Positions 57,860 to 64,000 of a stretch of 64,000 bases of DNA are shown in pieces (positions within the stretch are counted from its first letter, which is position 1; each line of letters starts with the position of its first letter). The stretch covers positions 123,177,016 to 123,241,015 of the forward strand of contig OX465580.1 in NCBI GenBank assembly GCA_950022655.1, given 5' to 3'. The position numbers were made by a program, and so were the translations under genes. The stretch comes from Alentia gelatinosa. Taxonomy: Eukaryota; Annelida; Polychaeta; Phyllodocida; Polynoidae. The notes beneath the pieces are model-generated. The model saw only the letters and a program-made list of their open reading frames with translations. It made no database searches and had not been told where the DNA came from.

Positions 57860-58508
57860 ATTAGCTTTTTACTTGTCCATATCCAGCTAGCTACTTAATC
57901 CATACATGGCCAAAAGGCCTGCAGGCATTATATACCTTGGGGAGGGGAATGCTTACAGGCATTCACAATGAATTCAAGGGTTTCTCAATATACACAGGAA
58001 GATTCAAAGTCTTTATATAATCTATGAAAAATTATGTGTGAAAATCAATGTGGTACATTTGAAGAAATCACTTACGGCAATGAATAGACTCTTTAGGTCA
58101 TGTGAAAAGTATAACCTTTCTTGAATGTCTTAAGGTATTATCGCAATCCAGAGAGATACTGCTCTGAGGAATCCTGCCCCTGTAGCTACTCACACCAGCA
58201 ATTTGCTCGCCTAGAAAGGATGAATGTCCTCATCCTGATCATGTGCTGAAATTCTCAGCGGTGATTGAGTTGTGATGTAATATTCATGACTCTTCAACTA
58301 GTGGAAATAAGTTTGATACTGGGACTTATGGCAACCATATAGTAAACTAGACTCTGTATGTTCAAGCAAAGAAAGATTTACTTCAGAAGAAACTTGAAAA
58401 ATGCTATGTCTTGATATGAATGCCTTCGTGCAGACTGCAGTTTTATATGATTGCTCGACAAAAACAGGGTTCTAAAGCTGTCAAATATGTTGGCTTGCAA
58501 AATAACAC

Positions 58509-58938
58509 CATATCTCAAGAAAACTAGAAGCAGGCGATAGAGTTTCAAGGGGAGCTGTTCTTTGTGAGGCTTGTTGGTCTAGGGGTATGATTCTCGCTTC
58601 GGGTGCGAGAGGTCCCGGGTTCAATTCCCGGACAAGCCCAGTATTTTATCCCATACAGACTAGCCATGAAACTCAGAATCTTCTCAGGATACATTTCAAC
58701 TGAAAACCTATTTCAATATTCTCTGCAATATATATGCTGAGCTCATATATGCCTGTTTTGCATTGGAATCCATCGTTCTAGAAGAGCTGCAAATATCACA
58801 GCTCACACTTTCTAATATGAGAGAAGATCTGTAGATGTATATAGCTCGATAGCAGCAACTACATATTGTCCAATACTCTATTGTTTTGTCTCACAGTGTA
58901 AGAGGAAAGCATATCATGGATGGAGGTAAAGGTGATAC
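58509..58938 (+). repeat. 430-bp tandem duplication, copy 1
   Basis: It begins at CATATCTCAAGAAAAC and ends in GGTGATAC. It contains one CGG gene. Confidence 0.93.
58568..58639 (+). tRNA. tRNA-Pro-CGG: tRNA-Pro(CGG), unit 19 slot 3, first copy
   Basis: Consensus gene inside the first copy of a 430-bp tandem duplication. Confidence 0.97.
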
Positions 58939-59368
58939 CATATCTCAAGAAAACTAGAAGCAGGCGATAGAGTTTCAAGGGGAGCTGTTCTTTGTGAGGC
59001 TTGTTGGTCTAGGGGTATGATTCTCGCTTCGGGTGCGAGAGGTCCCGGGTTCAATTCCCGGACAAGCCCAGTATTTTATCCCATACAGACTAGCCATGAA
59101 ACTCAGAATCTTCTCAGGATACATTTCAACTGAAAACCTATTTCAATATTCTCTGCAATATATATGCTGAGCTCATATATGCCTGTTTTGCATTGGAATC
59201 CATCGTTCTAGAAGAGCTGCAAATATCACAGCTCACACTTTCTAATATGAGAGAAGATCTGTAGATGTATATAGCTCGATAGCAGCAACTACATATTGTC
59301 CAATACTCTATTGTTTTGTCTCACAGTGTAAGAGGAAAGCATATCATGGATGGAGGTAAAGGTGATAC
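58939..59368 (+). repeat. 430-bp tandem duplication, copy 2
   Basis: GGTGATAC jumps directly to CATATCTCAAG at 58,938/58,939. The joined sequences share only about 2 bp, so the event is not ordinary unequal crossing-over. Confidence 0.93.
58998..59069 (+). tRNA. tRNA-Pro-CGG: tRNA-Pro(CGG), unit 19 slot 3, second copy
   Basis: Identical to the gene 430 bp upstream; extra CGG gene created by the tandem duplication. Confidence 0.97.
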
Positions 59369-59678
59369 AAAGTTATTTCATGTGATATCATGATGGAGTG
59401 CTTTAGTGTTGCATCAGATGATAGTCAAATCTCTAATTAATATGTCAAACTTCCCTAGATGATATACAAACCAATCTGCTGAATTCAGATAACCGAGGCA
59501 ATATGTTCTTCCATGTCTCTATTTTCCACAAATGGGTACATTTGATTCTCTATGCTTCATGTCCTATATCAGAGAAATATGTACATACATACATACACCC
59601 AGTCTGTATTCTTGATACCATAATTGCAGTCATAGCAATATTTGGTGAAATTTCTTAGCCATCGCAGTAGTTAGCACA

Positions 59679-59750
59679 GGCTTGTTGGTCTAGGGGTATG
59701 ATTCTCGCTTAGGGTGCGAGAGGTCCCGGGTTCAAATCCCAGACAAGCCC
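59679..59750 (+). tRNA. tRNA-Pro-AGG: tRNA-Pro(AGG), unit 19 slot 4
   Basis: A63 variant. It is followed 42 nt later by a deletion junction, so no TGG gene comes after it. Confidence 0.82.
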
Positions 59751-59785
59751 AGTTAGTTTTATGCTCTTGTTTATGGAATGGAAAG

Positions 59786-59799
59786 TATTGACCATTAGC
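59786..59799 (+). other. junction of a 597-bp deletion
   Basis: GTATTGAC (normally followed by GGCCACAACC) joins CATTAGCTTTTT, which normally follows a slot 2 gene. Against the regular unit, 597 bp including both TGG genes and the relic are missing. Only about 1 bp is shared at the join. Confidence 0.9.
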
Positions 59800-60501
59800 T
59801 TTTTACTTGTCCATATCCAGCTAGCTACTTAATCCATACATGGCCAAAAGGCCTGCAGGCATTATATACCTGGGGGAGGGGAATGCTTACAGGCATTCAC
59901 AATGAATTCAAGGGTTTCTCAATATACACAGGAAGATTCAAAGTCTTTATATAATCTATGAAAAATGATGTGTGAAAATCAATGTGGTACATTTGAAGAA
60001 ATCACTTACGGCAATGAATAGACTCTTTAGGTCATGTGAAAAGTATAACCTTTCTTGAATGTCTTAAGGCATTATCGCAATCCAGAGAGATACTGCTCTG
60101 AGGAATCCTGCCCCTGTAGCTACTCACACCAGCAATTTGCTCGCCTCGAAAGGATGAATGTCCTCATCCTGATCATGTGCTGAAATTCTCAGCGGTGATT
60201 GAGTTGTGATGTAATATTCATGACTCTTCAACTAGTGGAAATAAGTTTGATACTGGGACTTATGGCAACCATATAGTAAACTAGACTCTGTATGTTCAAG
60301 CAAAGAAAGATTTACTTCAGAAGAAACTTGAAAAATGCTATGTCTTGATATGAATGCCTTCGTGCAGACTGCAGTTTTATATGATTGCTCGACAAAAACA
60401 GGGTTCTAAAGCTGTCAAATATGTTGGCTTGCAATATAACACCATATCTCAAGAAAACTAGAAGCAGGCGATAGAGTTTCAAGGGGAGCTGTTCTTTGTG
60501 A

Positions 60502-60573
60502 GGCTTGTTGGTCTAGGGGTATGATTCTCGCTTCGGGTGCGAGAGGTCCCGGGTTCAATTCCCGGACAAGCCC
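60502..60573 (+). tRNA. tRNA-Pro-CGG: tRNA-Pro(CGG), after the deletion
   Basis: Consensus CGG gene. Its partial unit has no TGG genes. Confidence 0.97.
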
Positions 60574-61175
60574 AGTATTTTATCCCATACAGACTAGCCA
60601 TGAAACTCAGAATCTTCTCAGGATACATTTCAACTGAAAACCTATTTCAATATTCTCTGCAATATATATGCTGAGCTCATATATGCCTGTTTTGCATTGG
60701 AATCCATCGTTCTAGAAGAGCTGCAAATATCACAGCTCACACTTTCTAATATGAGAGAAGATCTGTAGATGTATATAGCTCGATAGCAGCAACTACATAT
60801 TGTCCAATACTCTATTGTTTTGTCTCACAGTGTAAGAGGAAAGCATATCATGGATGGAGGTAAAGGTGATACAAAGTTATTTCCTGTGATATCATGATGG
60901 AGTGCTTTAGTGTTGCATCAGATGATAGTCAAATCTCTAATTAATATGTCAAACTTCCCGAGATGATATACAAACCAATCTGCTGAATTCAGATAACCGC
61001 GGCAATATGTTCTTCCATGTCTCTATTTTCCACAAATGGGTGCATTTGATTCTCTATGTCCTATATCAGAGAAATATCTACATACATACATACACCCAGT
61101 CTGTATTCTTGATACCATAATTGCAGTCATAGCAATATTTGGTGAAATTTCTTAGCCATCGCAGTAGCCAGCACA

Positions 61176-61247
61176 GGCTTGTTGGTCTAGGGGTATGATT
61201 GTCGCTTAGGGTGCGAGAGGTCCCGGGTTCAAATTCCGGACAAGCCC
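61176..61247 (+). tRNA. tRNA-Pro-AGG: tRNA-Pro(AGG), before unit 20
   Basis: G26 anticodon-stem mismatch and T60 wobble in the T stem. The spacer lost 7 bp (CTATGTCC, about 61,058). Confidence 0.75.
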
Positions 61248-61335
61248 AGTTAGTTTTATGCTCATGTTTATGGAATGGAAAGTATTGACGGCCACAACCA
61301 ATATTTACTGGTCCCTCTAACACCAGCTGACATAT

Positions 61336-61407
61336 GGCTTGTTGGTCTAGGGGTATGATTCTCGCTTTGGGTGCGAGAGGTCCCGGGTTCAAATCCCGGA
61401 CAAGCCC
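61336..61407 (+). tRNA. tRNA-Pro-TGG: tRNA-Pro(TGG), unit 20 slot 1
   Basis: Consensus body. Confidence 0.97.
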
Positions 61408-61683
61408 ATTAGCTTTTTACTTGTCCATATCCTGCTCACTACTTGATTAACAAGTGTAAGAGAAAAGCATAATATACAGGAGAATCCAAAGCGTTTGTTA
61501 AACTCTGAAAAAAGTGTGTGAAAATCAATAAAGCCTATTTGAAGAAGGATCGGTTATGGCAATAAAGAGGTTCTTCAGGTCATGTGACAAGTGAAACTTT
61601 CCTGAATGTCTTAAGGCATTCTCGCCGTTAAGAGACATACTGCCTTGGAGTATCCTTGCCTGTATAGCTACTGCTACCAAGTA

Positions 61684-61726
61684 ATTGGGGCAGGAGAGGT
61701 CCTGGGTTCCAATGCTGGACAAGCCC
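61684..61726 (+). pseudogene. tRNA-Pro relic, unit 20
   Basis: 3'-half remnant. Confidence 0.9.
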
Positions 61727-61815
61727 AGTTAGTTTTATACTTCAGTATATCCAATCGAAGATCATGATGGTCACAACCAAAATTTTGCTGGTGTCTCTTT
61801 CACCAACTGACATAT

Positions 61816-61887
61816 GGCTTGTTGGTCTAGGGGTATGATTCTCGCTTTGGGTGCGAGAGGTCCCGGGTTCAAATCCCGGACAAGCCC
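61816..61887 (+). tRNA. tRNA-Pro-TGG: tRNA-Pro(TGG), unit 20 slot 2
   Basis: Consensus body. Confidence 0.97.
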
Positions 61888-62595
61888 ATTAGCTTTTTAC
61901 TTGTCCATATCCAGCTAGCTACTTAATCCATACATGGCCAAAAGGCCTGCAGGCATTATATACCTGGGGGAGGGGAATGCTTACAGGCATTCACAATGAA
62001 TTCAAGCGTTTCTCAATATACACAGGAAGATTCAAAGTCTTTATATAATCTATGAAAAATTATGTGTGAAAATCAATGTGGTACATTTGAAGAAATCACT
62101 TACGGCAATGAATAGACTCTTTAGGTCATGTGAAAAGTATAACCTTTCTTGAATGTCTTAAGGCATTATCGCAATCCAGAGAGATACTGCTCTGAGGAAT
62201 CCTGCCCCTGTAGCTACTCACACCAGCAATTTGCTCGCCTAGAAAGGATGAATGTCCTCATCCTGATCATGTGCTGAAATTCTCAGCAGTGATTGAGTTG
62301 TGATGTAATATTCATGACTCTTCAACTAGTGGAAATAAGTTTGATACTGGGACTTATGGCAACCATATAGTAAACTAGACTCTGTATGTTCAAGCAAAGA
62401 AAGATTTACTTCAGAAGAAACTTGAAAAATGCTATGTCTTGATATGAATGCCTTCGTGCAGACTGCAGTTTTATATGATTGCTCGACAAAAACAGGGTTC
62501 TAAAGCTGTCAAATATGTTGGCTTGCAATATAACACCATATCTCAAGAAAACTAGAAGCAGCCGATAGAGTTTCAAGGGGAGCTGTTCTTTGTGA

Positions 62596-62667
62596 GGCTT
62601 GTTGGTCTAGGGGTATGATTCTCGCTTCGGGTGCGAGAGGTCCCGGGTTCAATTCCCGGACAAGCCC
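62596..62667 (+). tRNA. tRNA-Pro-CGG: tRNA-Pro(CGG), unit 20 slot 3
   Basis: Consensus CGG gene. Confidence 0.97.
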
Positions 62668-63276
62668 AGTATTTTATCCCATACAGACTAGCCATGAAAC
62701 TCAGAATCTTCTCAGGATACATTTCAACTGAAAACCTATTTCAATATTCTCTGCAATATATATTCTGAGCTCATATATGCCTGTTTTGCATTGGAATCCA
62801 TCGTTCTAGAAGAGCTGCAAATATCACAGCTCACACTTTCTAATATGAGAGAAGATCTGTAGATGTATATAGCTCGATAGCAGCAACTACATATTGTCCA
62901 ATACTCTATTGTTTTGTCTCACAGTGTAAGAGGAAAGCATATCATGGATTGAGGTAAAGGTGATACAAAGTTATTTCCTGTGATATCATGATGGAGTGCT
63001 TTAGTGTTGCATCAGATGATAGTCAAATCTCTAATTAATATGTCAAACTTCCCGAGATGATATACAAACCAATCTGCTGAATTCAGATAACCGAGGCAAT
63101 ATGTTCTTCCATGTCTCTATTTTCCACAAATGGATACATTTGATTCTCTATGCTTCATGTCCTATATCAGAGAAATATCTACATACATACATACACCCAG
63201 TCTGTATTCTTGATACCATAATTGCAGTCATAGCAATATTTGGTGAAATTTCTTAGCCATCGCAGTAGCCAGCACA

Positions 63277-63348
63277 GGCTTGTTAGTCTAGGGGTATGAT
63301 TCAAGCTTAGGGTGCGAGAGGTCCCGGGTTCAAATCCCCGACAAGCCC
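63277..63348 (+). pseudogene. degenerate tRNA-Pro(AGG), unit 20 slot 4
   Basis: A10 disrupts the first D-stem pair and the A box. A27 and A28 break two adjacent anticodon-stem pairs, and C63 breaks a T-stem pair. With four substitutions in 72 nt it is the most damaged full-length copy and probably non-functional. Confidence 0.75.
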
Positions 63349-63436
63349 AGTTAGTTTTATGCTCATGTTTATGGAATGGAAAGTATTGACGGCCACAACC
63401 AACATTTACTGATCCCTCTAACACCAGCTGACATAT

Positions 63437-63508
63437 GGCTTGTTGGTCTAGGGGTATGATTCTCGCTTTGGGTGCGAGAGGTCCCGGGTTCAAATCCCAG
63501 ACAAAACC
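63437..63508 (+). pseudogene. degenerate tRNA-Pro(TGG), unit 21 slot 1
   Basis: The 3' end reads ACAAAACC, so A69 and A70 break acceptor pairs 2 and 3, and A63 breaks a T-stem pair. 3'-end processing and charging would probably fail. A box, B box and terminator remain. Confidence 0.7.
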
Positions 63509-63784
63509 ATTAGCTTTTTACTTGTCCATATCCTGCTCACTACTTGATTAACAAGTGTAAGAGAAAAGCATAATATACAGGGGAATCCAAAGCGTTTGTT
63601 AAACTCTGAAAAAAGTGTGTGAAAATCAATAAAGCCTATTTGAAGAAGGATCGGTTATGGCAATAAAGAGGTTCTTCAGGTCATGTGACAAGTGAAACTT
63701 TCCTGAATGTCTTAAGGCATTCTCGCCGTTAAGAGACATACTGCCTTGGAGTATCCTTGCCTGTATAGCTACTGCTACCAAGTA

Positions 63785-63827
63785 ATTGGGGCAGGAGAGG
63801 TCCTGGGTTCCAATGCTGGACAAGCCC
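63785..63827 (+). pseudogene. tRNA-Pro relic, unit 21
   Basis: 3'-half remnant. Confidence 0.9.
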
Positions 63828-63916
63828 AGTTAGTTTTATACTTCAGTATATCCAATCGAAGATCATGATGGTCACAACCAAAATTTTGCTGGTGTCTCTT
63901 TCACCAACTGACATAT

Positions 63917-63988
63917 GGCTTGTTGGTCTAGGGGTATGATTCTCGCTTTGGGTGCGAGAGGTCCCGGGTTCAAATCCCGGACAAGCCC
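63917..63988 (+). tRNA. tRNA-Pro-TGG: tRNA-Pro(TGG), unit 21 slot 2
   Basis: Consensus body; the window ends 12 nt after it, inside its terminator region. Confidence 0.97.
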
Positions 63989-64000
63989 ATTAGCTTTTTA

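Larger units (their letters stand above)
20001..64000 (+). repeat. tandem array of about 2.1-kb tRNA-Pro units (21 units, continues past the window)
   Basis: Homology to the unit starts abruptly at GGTCCCTCTAACACCAGC (20,001), 26 nt before the first tRNA, and continues to the last base. Units counted from slot 1 start at 20027, 22128, 24204, 26305, 28410, 30487, 32588, 34689, 36790, 38890, 40991, 43093, 45188, 47289, 49389, 51490, 53592, 55687, 57788 (scrambled, 3.5 kb to the next slot 1), 61336 and 63437 (partial). Regular lengths are 2101, with 2076-2105 explained by small indels. All genes lie on the + strand. Neighbouring units differ by scattered substitutions only, the pattern expected from unequal exchange and gene conversion. 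Minus-strand frames of 65, 104-120 codons that recur in every unit are antisense readings of the tRNAs and relic, not genes. Confidence 0.98.

Noticed and set aside
20001..64000. CRISPR-like or rDNA-like array
   Set aside because: The repeat period is 2.1 kb with tRNA genes, and no rRNA sequence is recognisable in the spacers.
20001..64000. tRNA-derived SINE cluster
   Set aside because: Copies are head-to-tail with constant spacers, full cloverleaf and terminators. There are no poly(A) or simple-repeat tails and no target duplications around individual tRNAs.

Overview
This window looks like animal nuclear DNA: AT-rich, full of microsatellites and short inverted-repeat transposons, with no recognisable protein gene. 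Its main content is RNA genes. From about 20,001 to the right edge (44 kb) it is a head-to-tail tandem array of a unit of about 2.1 kb. Each unit carries four tRNA-Pro genes on the + strand plus one fixed tRNA-Pro relic. The tRNA body (72 nt, no intron, no encoded CCA, discriminator C) closely resembles the vertebrate cytosolic tRNA-Pro as I remember it, so I infer a metazoan, perhaps a marine invertebrate. The species cannot be fixed from this sequence.

Layout 1-20,000: no supported gene. It holds TA/CA microsatellites (428-460, 717-765, 15,165-15,241), two small elements ending in TATCTCACCCCT (3,561-3,690 and 5,694-5,957), a diverged 186-bp tandem pair (9,971-10,301), and a nested transposon complex (10,651-13,117). 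In that complex an element with CAGTGGCGTCAGAA ends and a 6-bp target duplication is filled with a 63-bp minisatellite, which is itself split by a SINE with a 12-bp target duplication. Further right are a CACTA-like element (13,762-14,605), a foldback element (16,309-16,427), a possible LTR fragment (about 16,846-17,650), a perfect hairpin (19,517-19,561) and a purine-rich degenerate repeat (19,797-20,000) that abuts the array.

Layout 20,001-64,000: the order within a unit is slot 1 tRNA-Pro(TGG), a 3'-half relic at +348, slot 2 tRNA-Pro(TGG) at +480, slot 3 tRNA-Pro(CGG) at +1260, slot 4 tRNA-Pro(AGG) at +1941, and the next unit at +2101. I count 84 tRNA-Pro genes or near-genes: 43 TGG, 23 AGG and 18 CGG, with 20 relics. 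Together the three anticodons cover all four proline codons, assuming A34 is edited to inosine. Each gene has internal A and B boxes and a T4-T5 pol III terminator 3-7 nt downstream. In entries below, positions in a tRNA are counted 1-72 from the first G of the acceptor stem, and the anticodon is at 33-35.

Array history visible in the sequence: (i) an old duplication inside the unit made [AGG-TGG] and [relic-TGG], so the relic is a dead AGG gene; (ii) a 10,499-bp block of five units is present twice in direct succession, with only two mismatches noticed by eye; (iii) slot 3 has changed anticodon to TGG or AGG in two adjacent units, and both changes were copied by the block duplication; (iv) units at 57.8-61.3 kb are scrambled by a 480-bp deletion between two tRNA genes, a 430-bp tandem duplication and a 597-bp deletion; (v) the first unit and the last units carry more tRNA damage than the middle. 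The array runs off the right end of the window.
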